NCBI RefSeq assembly: GCF_028583425.1
Contig: NC_072794.1
Location: forward strand, 26,843,232-26,907,231
Direction of reading: 5' to 3'
From: Eublepharis macularius
Lineage: Eukaryota > Chordata > Lepidosauria > Squamata > Eublepharidae
Length of the DNA: 64,000 bases
Shown here in pieces: positions 41,001-45,674 of this stretch (within the stretch, counting starts at the first letter, position 1; every line of letters begins with the position of its first letter). The notes beneath the pieces are model-generated. The model was not told the origin of the DNA and made no database searches. It saw nothing but the letters and a program-made list of their open reading frames with translations. The position numbers were made by a program, and so were the translations under genes.

Positions 41001-44000
41001 AAATAATATAAAAATACCTGCCAAAAAGGAACACGGGGAACTAAATAAAAATCACACTTGTGACACTTAAAAAGCTCAGGGTCTTGCTTAGTTCATTTGC
41101 TTAATTTTATTAAATTAAATCCCTGCTTTGGAGAAAGGGACCTACCTTTTGGATTCTCATTCCTATTCTATTCTATGAGTCCTGGTTGTTTTCCTAGAAG
41201 GTGCTTCCGAATGTTTGTTGTGAGCCACTTTGGTATAGTGGTTAAGAGCACGGGACTCTAATCTGGAGAGCCGGGTTTGATTCCCCACTCCTCCACAAAG
41301 CCAGCTGGGTGACCTTGGGCGAGTCACAGTTCTCTGGAGCTCTCTCAGCCCCACCCACCTCACAGGGTGATTGTTGTGGGGTAATAATAACACTTTGTAA
41401 ACTGCTCTGAGTGGGCATTAAGTTGTCCTGAAGGGCAGTATATAAATCGAATGTTGTTGTTGTTGTTGTTTGGTGGCAACAGGGATAAAGGCAGAGAGTG
41501 GGTACAAAAAGAAATGGACCTGCTGGACATGAACCATTTCATACAGAGGTGTGTACAATTTAACTTGTTATTAAAAGCAAGAGTCCACAAGTTCTGTGTA
41601 ACTGTGATGTGTAGCCCAAACTTCTGGTCTTCAGGACTCCATCTCTCCCCCAAGAAGAGACATGGTCTTCTCCAAGACATCTCTTTGAGCTTCAGATGCA
41701 GTGAGAGTCTTTCACACCTACTGCAGACAGGCAGAGCAGGAATAATTAGATGTACAGATTGTCCACCAGCCATGGTGACTAAAGGGAACCTCCTCATTCA
41801 GAGGCAGTAAGCCTCTGAATACCAGTGCTAGAAGTCAAATTCAGGGAAAGGCCTTGACCTCTATGCCCTGTTGTTGGCCCTCCAGACTAACTTTATGGCC
41901 ACTTTGTGAGGCAGGATGCTGAACCAGATGGGCCACTGATTTGATTCTCATTTATGATTCTCTGTCCCAGGACTGAGTTAATGAGGACCACCCCACCTCC
42001 AAGCTCAGGAGGAGGCCTGGGGCTCGGTACACAGGGTGGGGATGCCCAGTGCACTGTCAGAGCTCTGACTCAAAGAATACATGCAAGGACATGCCTAGTT
42101 TCCTGCTGTGCCGTGTGCAGAAAGATGACGTCAAAGCAATATAACATGTCATCTTGTTCAAAGGCATACTTTTAAGACGCACCTAAAGTTGGCCATTTCC
42201 TGTTCCACAAATTATGTCCTTAAAGTACTACTCAATTTTTCCTCACAGACAAGTAACTCTCGGCAAACCCTGTTAATGTCTGTTCACTATAGAATGCAAT
42301 AGTACTAGGGTTCCCATTTGTCCAAACATTTTTAGTATTGATCAGCAGTTGTTGAACCTATTCCAGTGTCTTATAGTTTGTGAAAAGTTTACTTTCTCTA
42401 CTTCGCCTTTCCTTACTGAACAATGTTCCAACAAGCTTTCTGTGCCAATGAGGAGGTATCTCCTTAGGCATGTGATTATGTACAAAGTGACACATGACCC
42501 ATTACTCTTTAAGCGGACCCCCACAATTTGTCTGTCTACAGTACAGACTACAGACCTGTCTGAGTTACAAAACATGTCTGTCCTACCCACCCCCAAGGAT
42601 CATTCTTCAATGACTGAACACTTAAGCAATGTTTAGAGAACAGAAGGGGTAAAATACCTACCAGCAAACATGGGCTGGTAGAGAGATCCCCAAATTTGCT
42701 TGCTACAAAAAGCATTATCCTTGCTTTCAGAGTCGCCCACCTCTCCTTCTGAGCTTGGTGCCAGGGGTGGTAGCTGCATTGGCCTTTGAAAGCACTCTAA
42801 GAACTTCTAACAATCAGCACACTGAGGAGAGTTGCTCCCCTGCTTGGGAGGCTTGCTCCCAGTATCATTCTGGGCACAGTCCCAAGAACATGTACAACCT
42901 TATTACTGGTGGGGGTGGTGGAAAGTGCCATCAAGTCACAGCTGACTTACAGCAACCCCTGCTGCAGCTTTCAAGGCAAGGGACTAACAGAGGTGGTTTG
43001 CCATTGCCTGACTCTGCAACCCTTGCCCTCTCTGGAGGTTTCCTCTCCATTTACTAACCCAGGCCGACCCTGTTTAGCTTCTGAAATATGAGATGAGGCT
43101 TCCCTGGGTTATCGAAGTCAGAGTACAACATTTTATAAGGACTAATTTTGCACAAAACTGTGCAAGCTTTCAAGTTCACCAGAACTCTTCATCAGGCAGG
43201 ATATTTGGTTTTTTTGAGAGTTCTCATGAGCTTTGAAACTCGGTCCTAATAAAATATATTAAATGGTTTTTGCTTCAGACTGATGGGGCTGCCCTACAAC
43301 TTGATTTCTGAACTGTGGAGGCACTTTGGTTGCCTCTAAAAAGAGCACAGTATCAGAGACAACACCCCAGAGCCAACTAGCTAAAAATTTTGGCTGGTTT
43401 CCAAGGCCAATCAAAATTTCCGAACCCGTTAGGTAACAATTTCTACACTACAATGCGATGAGGGAGGGGTACTGATTTACATTATGGACACTTCAGATGG
43501 AAATGGATGTCTTCACTCTTCCTCTACCCACAAAAAGAATCCCTACAGTATGTTTGCCACAACAATTGGGAAAAAAGAACGTGGAGTCTCACACAGGAAA
43601 TGTGGTTGAGGGGCCAAGGACTCTTTCTACTAGTTCTCCACTGCAAATTTCCCCCACGTCTTTTCACAATGGGGACGTGGCAATAAAGGCTCTTGGCGTG
43701 GTGTGTGGCCAGTGGTGTATAGTTCTACTCTCTGATTGTAATACCAAAAATATTTAAATTTAGGGAGGCATGAGAACATACATTCATATTTTGCACACAG
43801 AAAATCCTAGGATCGAATCCAGCCATTTTTTCTACTGAATCTTACCCAATTCCTCTACTTAACACAGCCCCCATCCCAAATGGCCTTTTGGGTGGTTAAA
43901 AGAGAGAGACACTAACTTTTCCACCAGAAAAAAAAACCTGGTTAGATCTGACCCCTAGATTCAATCCCTGTAATCTTCTTTTTAAAGGGCCTCAGATAGT

Positions 44001-45658
44001 TGGGCCAGGAAATATCTCTGCCTGAGTCTTTAGAGTGCTGCAGCCTGACTGGATTAGATACTCCAGCGCTGTAACTCAATAAAAAGGCAGCGTAACAGAA
44101 TTTGCTCTTTTGAGTATGCAAATAGCACTGCACACCAGATTTCACTCAAGAGCTCAACTCAGAACCAAAGCATGAGGCAGCAGGGGAAATCAGGGGTACC
44201 AAGAGGGTGACTGAGCCATGAATTTCTATCTTAAGCAACTAAGGTTCATTCATTTTACAGCATTGGCTTTTGAGGAATTCAGCATCTTTTTCAAGGCTGT
44301 CTCATTTCTCATTCAACAGAGACAGCAGTGCAAGGCTGTGTTGTTTAACCAGCTTTTTTTCTGATTTGGTTTCCATCATGTTAGTGTTTGAACATCTTAG
44401 GTTTGGGGTTGGTTTCTAAATCTGTTTTTATCATAAGCCACTTTGAAAAGTGAGGAAAAGTGTGTATAGAAATATAGTAAATAAACTATATTTATATAGG
44501 GGAAGAGAAAAAGCAGAACTCAACCAGTTCTGGGACCAGGCAACACATTTAGACCTCGCTTATAAAAGGAATATGGACATTGTCCCTTGCAGTTATAATT
44601 TATAAAAGGAACACAGCCCTAGAACTGGATAAATCCTGTTCTGAAGAATGACATGTAACATACATCATAATATATGTAGGAACTCCTACCCTCACATCAG
44701 CAAAAACTGAATATAAAGCAAATATAGCAGCCAGCTGATGCAAGCCCAACCAATTTTACAAAGAAAATTACATCTAGCCACCTTTTTCTTCATTAGCTTT
44801 TAAGAAAGGGAGCACAGACCTCTTCTTTAAACAGAACTTTCATGATCCAAACCAGGCATATACGCAAATCTGGTTATAACAAACTTAGAGGCAAATGCTT
44901 ACCTATAACCTGCCTCATCGGCAGCAGGGGGGGGGGGTTGGTGGTTATTTTTATTAAGTTTATCTTTTTTAATTGGATTATTAATGGACTGTCTAAAAAG
45001 TAGGATAGCGTTTTTCTGGCAAATCACTAAATGGCTGGGAAATGCAGGAAGAAAAGACAGAGGAAGAATGAAGTTGCATTCAGAAGGGAAACTAAAGCAG
45101 CCAGCACTGAGGTGCCTAACAATAGCTGCCTTCTTGGCCTCAACTTTTCCTCACAGAGGGAGATAAAGAGTCAATCATTCATAAAACATGGCACTTGTGT
45201 TTGTAACACTACAGAACGACCGAGAGTAACCTCCTCCGGGAATTACAAGGACCCCTACAGACGCAAGAATACAAGTAAAAGATCCCACATGCTTTCTTCA
45301 AGGTGGATTAGTCACTCGGCTGAAATTCACCACTATTTGAGGCAAGGCATCTTCCAGGACCTATGAGACACACCCGAGCGCATTATTCTTAGCATGACAC
45401 CAGCTCACCTAAAAACTCTGGAATGTTTAATCATAGGCAGATGTAACTGGTCTAATGAATGGACTGACTTGTAAAACCAACCCAGATTTCTTTAGGCGAA
45501 TGTAACTTTACTGTATGAAGTCGTTATGGAAAAAACGTACCATTGCTGAATTTTGAGAATGACCAGTCTTCCTCATGCCTCCGTGACACATCGTCCTTCT
45601 CTGTGGTGCTGTACGCAGATCGGCGATTCCGTACAGAGATATTGTCTTCACCCACCAT
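4986..45658 (-). CDS. SOAT1: SOAT1, sterol O-acyltransferase 1 (15 coding exons)
   Basis: This enzyme of the ER membrane (MBOAT family) joins a long-chain acyl-CoA to cholesterol to make cholesteryl ester. Coding pieces in order are 45541-45658, 32388-32446, 26480-26622, 26330-26389, 24237-24344, 22007-22289, 20681-20759, 19572-19653, 16143-16188, 14080-14209, 12705-12802, 8542-8640, 7113-7248, 6413-6558 and 4986-5042. They sum to 1644 bases, 547 residues plus stop, all GT-AG with agreeing phases; human SOAT1 has 550. Visible motifs are FYKDWWN (residues 400-406), RTWN with the active-site Asn at 418, AAVHEY with the catalytic His at 457, and the C525/C543 pair matching the human C-terminal disulfide. 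The sequence follows SOAT1 as I recall it, including the MVGE start and PTFLDY...PRSWTC end; SOAT2 fits less well. The exon number (16 with the non-coding first) matches human. No break is seen. Confidence 0.97.
5331..5491 (-). repeat. Copy of short inverted-end repeat (AGGGTTGCCAAC family)
   Basis: Degraded minus-orientation copy. Key phrases on the plus strand are CCACCCTCCAGAGTTGCCAT, TTCTCCAGGCAAACTGATCT and ATTCTGGGAGATCTCCAG. The same family occurs at 9675-10040, 34116-34323, 39251-39472 and 51438-53597. Its ends (AGGGTTGCCAAC / GTTGGCAACCCT) are inverted repeats, suggesting a non-autonomous DNA transposon. Confidence 0.6.
5641..5703 (-). repeat. L2/CR1-like 3' tail fragment
   Basis: Reads TAGTCTGCCTTTCTCATTGA then GGTGGATTACA, the reverse of the usual 'gtaagccgccttgag...gaaaggcggactata' LINE-type tail, with an ATTATT microsatellite at its start. 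Confidence 0.5.
5705..5942 (+). repeat. tRNA-derived SINE (family C)
   Basis: The head has an A-box-like GTAGCATAGTGGTG and a B-box-like AAGTTTGAATCCC. The body reads CAGGTGGCCTTGGGTAAACC and the tail ACCACTCTGAGTGTGTCCAG then AAGGGTGGAATACAAGCAC. A second copy of this subfamily is at 38180-38400. It lies in SOAT1 intron 15. Confidence 0.7.
5943..6412. other. Rest of SOAT1 intron 15, no feature seen
   Basis: AT-rich single-copy-looking intron sequence up to the exon 15 donor. No repeat or RNA gene is recognised. Confidence 0.5.
6413..6558 (-). CDS. SOAT1: SOAT1 exon 15
   Basis: 146 bases encoding [20 protein letters not shown] then [20 protein letters not shown] and AHRYCPLKN, to residue 529. 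Cys525 is the first partner of the human C-terminal disulfide. The donor GTAAGT follows AAT directly; reading through gives a short non-homologous tail, so the splice is preferred. Confidence 0.97.
7113..7248 (-). CDS. SOAT1: SOAT1 exon 14, catalytic histidine
   Basis: 136 bases encoding [20 protein letters not shown] then [15 protein letters not shown] and on to FLFMFFG-type membrane helix, residues 436-480. His457 in AAVHEY is the MBOAT catalytic histidine (human His460). Acceptor CACCCCTCCAG, donor GTAAGT. Confidence 0.97.
7795..8022 (-). repeat. tRNA-derived SINE with L2-like tail (family A)
   Basis: Antisense-reading copy: the tail (ATTTAATTTATATGCTACCC, CTCAGAGTGGTTTACAAAG) comes first on the plus strand, then the body (GAGATGGGTGGGGCTGAGA) and the tRNA-like head (GAATCAATCCCAG, CTCTTAACCACTA). 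This is the most common SINE in the window. Confidence 0.85.
8220..8410 (+). repeat. tRNA-derived SINE (family B)
   Basis: Head GTGGCTCAACAGTAGAGCAT (A box) and ACAGGTTTAATCCCTAG (B box), then a body AGGTGACGTTAAAGACCTCT. Other copies are at 14221-14425, 18905-19125 and 26055-26180. Confidence 0.75.
8542..8640 (-). CDS. SOAT1: SOAT1 exon 13, DWWN and RTWN motifs
   Basis: 99 bases encoding [20 protein letters not shown] then [13 protein letters not shown], residues 403-435. Asn418 of RTWN corresponds to active-site Asn421 in human. The last residue is Gly where human has Trp (DFLW); this depends on placing the donor as GGG|GTGAGC, which is the only GT giving the right phase. Confidence 0.96.
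8775..8900 (+). mobile_element. Partial hAT-type fold-back element
   Basis: Starts CAGGGCTTTTTTCCTGGG AA and continues GAGGTGGTGGAACTC, matching the terminal arm of the complete element at 59332-59589. It contains its own short palindrome GTCACTTCCAGGAAGTGAC. The other end is not clearly found. Confidence 0.55.
8985..9150 (-). repeat. 5S-rRNA-derived SINE
   Basis: The plus strand reads the tail first (GTGCCGTCAAGTCACAGCCA, ACAGAGGTGGTTTGCCATTG) and then the reverse of a 5S gene core (CAATTACTAACCAAGG, GACCCTGCTTAGCTTCTGAG). In 5S rRNA this is AGCTAAGCAGGGT...TGGTTAGTA. Copies also at 42905-43090 and 56990-57185. Confidence 0.8.
9675..9819 (-). repeat. Inverted-end repeat copy (AGGGTTGCCAAC family)
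   Basis: Minus-orientation copy with GGTGGACTCTATGG, TTCTCCAAGGGAACTGATCT and ATAACCCTAC. A further plus-orientation fragment of the same family is at about 9580-9630, so copies are nested or rearranged here. Confidence 0.55.
9820..10040 (+). repeat. Inverted-end repeat, near full length
   Basis: Begins GGGGTTGCCAACCTTCAGGT and ends CCCAGAGTTGGCAATCCTAC; the two ends are inverted relative to each other. The middle has ATAGCTGCTTTGGATGGTGG. It sits head to head with the copy at 9675-9819. A non-autonomous DNA transposon is the likeliest class. Confidence 0.65.
10041..12704. other. SOAT1 intron 12, remaining sequence
   Basis: Mostly unassigned AT-rich sequence. It holds a fragment ending in AAAAAAAGGCCTG near 10760-10852 that looks like the end of the hAT fold-back family, and the LINE tail at 11940-12095. 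No other structure is recognised. Confidence 0.45.
11940..12095 (+). repeat. L2/CR1-like LINE 3' end
   Basis: Ends GTGACCCACCCTGAGCCCAC, TTGTGGGAAATAAATCC and a CAAA repeat, the usual form of a squamate LINE 3' tail. It carries no open reading frame. Confidence 0.6.
12705..12802 (-). CDS. SOAT1: SOAT1 exon 12, start of FYxDWWN motif
   Basis: 98 bases encoding [20 protein letters not shown] then [12 protein letters not shown], residues 370-402. The FYK at its end is the first half of the FYxDWWN signature, thought to shape acyl-CoA binding. Acceptor CTTCCCCAG, donor GTAATC. Confidence 0.97.
12803..14079. other. SOAT1 intron 11, no feature seen
   Basis: AT-rich intron without recognisable repeat, RNA gene or conserved open frame. 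Confidence 0.5.
14080..14209 (-). CDS. SOAT1: SOAT1 exon 11
   Basis: 130 bases encoding [20 protein letters not shown], then [20 protein letters not shown] and ILPG, to residue 369. Human: [20 protein letters not shown]. Acceptor CACCTGCCCAG, donor GTGAGT. An antisense-lying SINE (14221-14425) ends 11 bases upstream of the exon. Confidence 0.96.
14221..14425 (-). repeat. tRNA-derived SINE (family B) abutting exon 11 acceptor
   Basis: The head is at the right (reverse of GACTGAACCTGGGACCACC, CTACCACTTAGCCATAGCCC). The 3' tail (GCTTCATGTGTT on the minus strand) ends at 14221, only 11 bases before exon 11. The branch-point region for exon 11 must therefore lie inside SINE sequence. Confidence 0.75.
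14426..16142. other. SOAT1 intron 10, remaining sequence
   Basis: Unassigned intron sequence. A weak fragment at about 15275-15350 (TATAGCACCTTAAAGATTAG, CATAAGCTTTACTGAAGGG) belongs to the Penelope-tail family described near 49905. Nothing else is recognised. Confidence 0.45.
16143..16188 (-). CDS. SOAT1: SOAT1 exon 10 (46 bases)
   Basis: It encodes [15 protein letters not shown], residues 312-326, matching human NPTVRWGYVAMKFAQ. Acceptor TCTTTCATGCAG, donor GTTAGT. The exon is very short, and an L1 copy ends only about 75 bases upstream of its acceptor. Confidence 0.95.
16262..17564 (-). mobile_element. 5'-truncated L1 LINE with target-site duplication
   Basis: The minus strand carries the C-terminal part of L1 ORF2: [20 protein letters not shown], then [28 protein letters not shown] and further on QKWKSTEST...EDWIMKM. 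A 3' UTR and a T run on the plus strand (16271-16278) follow. The 14-base target duplication CAAAACCTATTTTT is seen at 16262-16275 and 17551-17564. The L1 is interrupted by the hAT element at 16744-17139 and lies about 75 bases upstream of SOAT1 exon 10, in the sense of the gene. It has lost its 5' part and is inactive. Confidence 0.88.
16744..17139. mobile_element. Non-autonomous hAT transposon inside L1
   Basis: 396 bases, starting CAGGGGCGGCGCAAGGG and ending GCGCCGGCCCTG, flanked by the 8-base direct repeat CATATAAA (16736-16743 and 17140-17147). An 8-base duplication and CAGGG...CCCTG ends are hAT traits. It is GC-rich and CpG-rich in an AT-rich setting, with an internal palindrome TGATGTCACATGTGACATCA. 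It encodes no transposase. The L1 reading frame resumes on each side, so it inserted after the L1. Confidence 0.88.
17565..18900. other. SOAT1 intron 9, left unassigned part
   Basis: No gene, RNA or clear repeat recognised between the L1 and the SINE at 18905. Confidence 0.45.
18905..19125 (-). repeat. tRNA-derived SINE (family B)
   Basis: Plus strand reads tail to head: GGACTGAATCAGACCCTCAG, GTCAGTATTGCTTACTCGGC, then TATTGAACCTGGGACC and GCTCTACCACTGAGCCATAC, the reversed B and A boxes. Confidence 0.8.
19572..19653 (-). CDS. SOAT1: SOAT1 exon 9
   Basis: 82 bases encoding [20 protein letters not shown] and then YRDEYPR, residues 284-310. It matches human [26 protein letters not shown]. Acceptor CCTTTTCAG, donor GTAAAA, the weakest donor of the set. 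Confidence 0.96.
19870..19945. mobile_element. Small inverted-repeat element (GCAATCCTAAGCAGA family)
   Basis: Ends GCAATCCTAAGCAGAATTAC and GAACTCTTTAGGATGGCAGT are an inverted pair. A cleaner copy is at 63710-63797 and another at 24938-25023. Confidence 0.5.
20236..20460 (-). repeat. tRNA-derived SINE, MIR-like (family D)
   Basis: Plus strand shows the reversed form: CTGCAAGGTAGCCTAGGCTG, GGCCCAAGATCTCCCAGC, ATTCAGACCTGGGCCTCCCA and TCTAACCACTACACTGCAC. Lies in SOAT1 intron 8, directly followed by a second copy. Confidence 0.65.
20461..20655 (-). repeat. tRNA-derived SINE, MIR-like (family D), second copy
   Basis: Contains GGATTTGAACTTGGGTCCCC and AGATTCTAATCTGATGCC in reverse orientation, next to the previous copy. 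It ends about 25 bases from the exon 8 donor at 20680. Confidence 0.6.
20681..20759 (-). CDS. SOAT1: SOAT1 exon 8
   Basis: 79 bases encoding [20 protein letters not shown] and on to PQKT, residues 258-283. The MKAHSFxREN block is nearly invariant in SOAT1. Acceptor CTCGGCAG, donor GTGAGT. Two antisense SINE copies lie just beyond the donor (20236-20655). Confidence 0.96.
20830..22006. other. SOAT1 intron 7, no clear feature
   Basis: AT-rich sequence between exons 8 and 7. Overlapping open frames at 21160-21440 on both strands show no family resemblance and no splice context, and are not called. Confidence 0.45.
22007..22289 (-). CDS. SOAT1: SOAT1 exon 7, membrane core
   Basis: 283 bases, the longest coding exon, residues 163-257. 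It reads [16 protein letters not shown], then [14 protein letters not shown], and ends [13 protein letters not shown], very close to human SOAT1. It holds two or three hydrophobic spans of the MBOAT core. Acceptor TTTCTTTAAG, donor GTACGT. Confidence 0.97.
22606..23239. mobile_element. Fold-back element with ~150-base inverted arms
   Basis: Left arm (22606-22772) begins GCAGAAAAGAGAAGTTTCCC and ends TGCTAATTAGCTCC-type sequence; the right arm (23094-23239) is its near-perfect reverse complement, ending GGGAAACTTCTCTTTTCTGC. The left arm has about 18 extra bases (near 22650-22667). The loop is about 320 bases with no coding potential. A 15-base direct repeat CAACTACACACTCCT lies at 22553-22567 and 23239-23253, directly at the right end but about 40 bases before the left end. 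Lies in SOAT1 intron 6. The superfamily is not identified. Confidence 0.75.
23254..24236. other. SOAT1 intron 6, remaining part
   Basis: Nothing recognised apart from a TG microsatellite at about 24121-24135. Confidence 0.45.
24237..24344 (-). CDS. SOAT1: SOAT1 exon 6, first membrane span
   Basis: 108 bases. It encodes [20 protein letters not shown] and on to DFIDEGR, residues 127-162, containing the first hydrophobic membrane helix ([18 protein letters not shown]). Acceptor CTTCTTCCTCAG, donor GTAAGA. Open frame continues upstream of the acceptor, but that sequence does not match the family. Confidence 0.96.
24938..25023. mobile_element. Small inverted-repeat element copy
   Basis: Ends CAGTGCCATCCTAGGCAGAG and CAACTCTGCTTGGGATTGCA are an inverted pair of the family also at 63710-63797. 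It lies in SOAT1 intron 5. Confidence 0.6.
25024..26054. other. SOAT1 intron 5, remaining part
   Basis: No gene or repeat recognised. A 154-residue open frame starting at 24935 runs through here; it begins in the small repeat, resembles no family and has no splice or promoter context. Confidence 0.45.
26055..26180 (-). repeat. tRNA-derived SINE (family B), partial
   Basis: Reversed head: GGGATTGAACCTGGGACC and CTCCACCACTAAGCCACACC; upstream TCAGACCCTTGGTCTAC from the body. Confidence 0.7.
26330..26389 (-). CDS. SOAT1: SOAT1 exon 5
   Basis: 60 bases. It completes the Lys codon and reads [20 protein letters not shown], matching human [20 protein letters not shown]. Acceptor TTCCACAG, donor GTGAGT. 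An AG two bases further in could also be used as acceptor but would break the frame. Confidence 0.95.
26480..26622 (-). CDS. SOAT1: SOAT1 exon 4
   Basis: 143 bases between acceptor TTTTACTAG and donor GTATGT. It encodes [20 protein letters not shown] and on to DVYKAK, residues 60-106, matching human LKPFFMKEVGSHFDDFV. The second half is divergent, as in other vertebrates. Only 90 bases separate it from exon 5, the shortest intron in the gene. Confidence 0.95.
27295..27360 (-). repeat. L2/CR1-like tail fragment
   Basis: TTTATTTATTTAGAATATTT, CTATGCCTCCTTTTCAGAG and GAAGAGGCTTTCAATTAAAG. The same fragment recurs at 59225-59330. Confidence 0.5.
27665..27687. repeat. (CA)n microsatellite
   Basis: Eleven or so CA units in SOAT1 intron 3. 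Confidence 0.9.
27858..28830 (-). repeat. GC-rich insertion of unknown class (possible solo LTR)
   Basis: Nearly 1 kb with high GC content and abrupt edges in an AT-rich intron. The minus strand has a TATAAAAG at about 28163-28170 and ends with GCCCTGACA, which would suit a solo LTR with its promoter, but no matching start, flanking duplication or internal region was found. Long open frames on both strands (up to 268 residues) are Pro/Gln/Gly-rich and resemble nothing known. If it is an LTR, it is a lone, old fossil. Confidence 0.35.
28831..31020. other. SOAT1 intron 3, middle part
   Basis: Mostly unassigned. A fragment at 29210-29330 (GGGGCATAAGCTTTCATGAG, GGCTCTAGCTCACAACAGC) is a rearranged piece of the Penelope-tail family. 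A G run is at about 29615. Confidence 0.45.
31026..31577 (-). mobile_element. Short Penelope-like element copy with inverted ends
   Basis: The minus strand encodes [20 protein letters not shown] then [20 protein letters not shown], a pattern typical of the C-terminus after the GIY-YIG domain in Penelope-like elements. About 32 bases at each end are inverted copies (GGTTGTTGTGGGTTTTCC at 31028 and GGAAAACCCACAACAACC at 31558-31575). The minus strand also holds a hammerhead-like half, CTGAAGA...GGCGAAACGTC, at 31086-31116. It lacks the reverse transcriptase part and belongs to a different family from the element at 60430-63470. Confidence 0.7.
31770..32012 (-). repeat. tRNA-derived SINE, MIR-like (family D), degraded
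   Basis: Reversed features: TTTTCTCCTCACAACAGCCC, TGTAAGGTAAGTTAGGCTG, ACTAGGCCAAGGTAACCTAG and CTGAGGTACTAACCACAT. Confidence 0.6.
32388..32446 (-). CDS. SOAT1: SOAT1 exon 3
   Basis: 59 bases, acceptor TTTTCTCTTAG, donor GTAAAC. It encodes [20 protein letters not shown], like human [20 protein letters not shown], ending at residue 59. This is the cytosolic helix that in the human enzyme supports tetramer formation. It is too short to stand out as an open frame and was found by its splice sites and homology. Confidence 0.92.
32862..33105 (-). repeat. tRNA-derived SINE with L2-like tail (family A)
   Basis: Full-length reversed copy from ATAACAACATTTGATTTATA to CTCTTAACCACTCACTAAAC. In SOAT1 intron 2, about 400 bases upstream of exon 3. 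Confidence 0.85.
34116..34323 (+). repeat. Inverted-end repeat (AGGGTTGCCAAC family)
   Basis: Begins TAGGGTTGCCAACCTCTAGG and ends CCCTGATCTGGCAACCGTA; body GGAGAAAATGGCTGCTTTGG. Near complete, plus orientation. Confidence 0.65.
34349..34605 (-). repeat. tRNA-derived SINE with L2-like tail (family A)
   Basis: Very well preserved reversed copy with AACAACAACAACATTTG at the tail and CTTAACCACTACACCAAACT at the head. Immediately followed by the fold-back element at 34618-34736. Confidence 0.88.
34618..34736. mobile_element. 119-base MITE with 42-base inverted arms
   Basis: Left arm 34618-34659 (GGGCCAAGCCACAAGTGACG ... GGCAAGTG) and right arm 34694-34735 (CACTTGCC ... GTAGCTTGGCCC) are reverse complements with few mismatches around a 34-base loop. 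It has no coding capacity. A clear target duplication is not visible. Confidence 0.75.
35821..36028 (+). repeat. tRNA-derived SINE (family A)
   Basis: Plus copy: CAGTTTGGTGTAGTGGTTAA (A box), GGAGAGCCGGGTCACGGTTC (body shortened after the B box) and the tail GCAGTATATAAATCGAATG. Confidence 0.82.
36187..36255 (+). repeat. Penelope-tail family fragment
   Basis: GATTCAAGTCCAGTAGCACC, TTAAAGACCAACTAGATTTC and GGGTGTGAACTTTCCAGAG. It has the same order as the 56673-56720 arm. Confidence 0.5.
36976..37217 (+). repeat. tRNA-derived SINE (family A)
   Basis: GAGAGCTAGTTTGGTGTGGT through CCCACTCCTCCACTTGAAGC to GAAGGGCGGTATATAAATTG with a GTT repeat tail. The B-box segment is partly deleted. Confidence 0.82.
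37475..37600 (+). repeat. Penelope-tail family fragment, degraded
   Basis: GGTAGCTGTGTCAGTTTGTT, GCAAAACAAAACAGAATTCC, AGAGGCACCTTGAAAGCCAA. It corresponds to the 'tagtctgtagtagcaaaacagaattccagaggcacc' form of the family. Confidence 0.45.
38180..38400 (+). repeat. tRNA-derived SINE (family C)
   Basis: GCCTAGTAGTTTAGTGGTTG (A box) and GCTAGTTCGAATCCCACTAC (B box, close to a tRNA consensus), body GCAGGTGGTCTTGGATAAGC, tail GAAGAGTGATATATAAGCAC. Confidence 0.75.
39251..39472 (-). repeat. Inverted-end repeat (AGGGTTGCCAAC family)
   Basis: Reversed copy: GCGTTGCCAGCTACAGCTTG at the left and TTGAGGATGGTAACCCTACA at the right, with GGAACTGATCTCTGTAGGCC between. The 153-residue open frame across it is not a gene. 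Confidence 0.55.
39473..41218. other. SOAT1 intron 2, unassigned part
   Basis: AT-rich sequence with a LINE-type tail near 40320-40385 (GTAATCCACTTTCAGTGAG then GAATGAATGAAATAAAG). No gene is recognised. Confidence 0.4.
41219..41470 (+). repeat. tRNA-derived SINE (family A)
   Basis: GAGCCACTTTGGTATAGTGG, GGAGAGCCGGGTTTGATTCC, tail GGGCAGTATATAAATCGAAT followed by a GTT microsatellite. Confidence 0.88.
41797..41960 (+). repeat. Interspersed repeat (AGCCTCTGAATACCAGTGCT family)
   Basis: AAGCCTCTGAATACCAGTGC, GACCTCTATGCCCTGTTGTT and CCAGATGGGCCACTGATTTG. The same family recurs at 56893-57285, where it is split by a 5S SINE. It is probably a LINE/SINE 3' region; the name is unknown to me. Confidence 0.6.
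42905..43090 (-). repeat. 5S-rRNA-derived SINE
   Basis: Plus strand: AGTGCCATCAAGTCACAGCT (BovB-like tail), AACAGAGGTGGTTTGCCATT, then CATTTACTAACCCAGGCCGA and CCCTGTTTAGCTTCTGAAAT (reversed 5S core). Confidence 0.78.
43130..43250 (-). repeat. Hammerhead-like repeat copy
   Basis: The minus strand reads CCTGATGAAGAGTTCTGGTG then AACTTGAAAGCTTGCACAG: CTGATGA (43189-43195), a 6-bp hairpin GAGTTC/GAACTT, then GAAA (43168-43171). This is the half-core of a hammerhead ribozyme, known from Penelope-like elements. A further hairpin TTGCAC/GTGCAA follows. The other strand segments of the ribozyme are not assigned. Confidence 0.55.
43251..45540. other. SOAT1 intron 2, part next to exon 2
   Basis: AT-rich, with one LINE-type tail near 44430-44495 (CATAAGCCACTTTGAAAAGT, ATAGAAATATAGTAAATAAA). 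Nothing else is recognised. Confidence 0.4.
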
Positions 45659-45674
45659 GATAACAGACTTAACA
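45541..45674 (-). CDS. SOAT1: SOAT1 exon 2, start codon exon
   Basis: The acceptor CCTTATAG ends at 45675, followed by 16 bases of 5' UTR and then ATG at 45658-45656. It encodes residues 1-39, beginning [17 protein letters not shown], which aligns with human MVGEEKMSLRNRLSKS. The exon ends AAT G before the donor GTACGT. This is the poorly conserved cytosolic N-terminus. The reading frame is open a little upstream, but that extension runs into the intron, so the MVGE start is chosen. Confidence 0.93.

Noticed and set aside
4986-45658. SOAT2 instead of SOAT1
   Set aside because: The N-terminus (MVGE), exon 5 (RAPPEHGK) and C-terminus (FLDY...PRSWTC) fit SOAT1 as recalled and not SOAT2.
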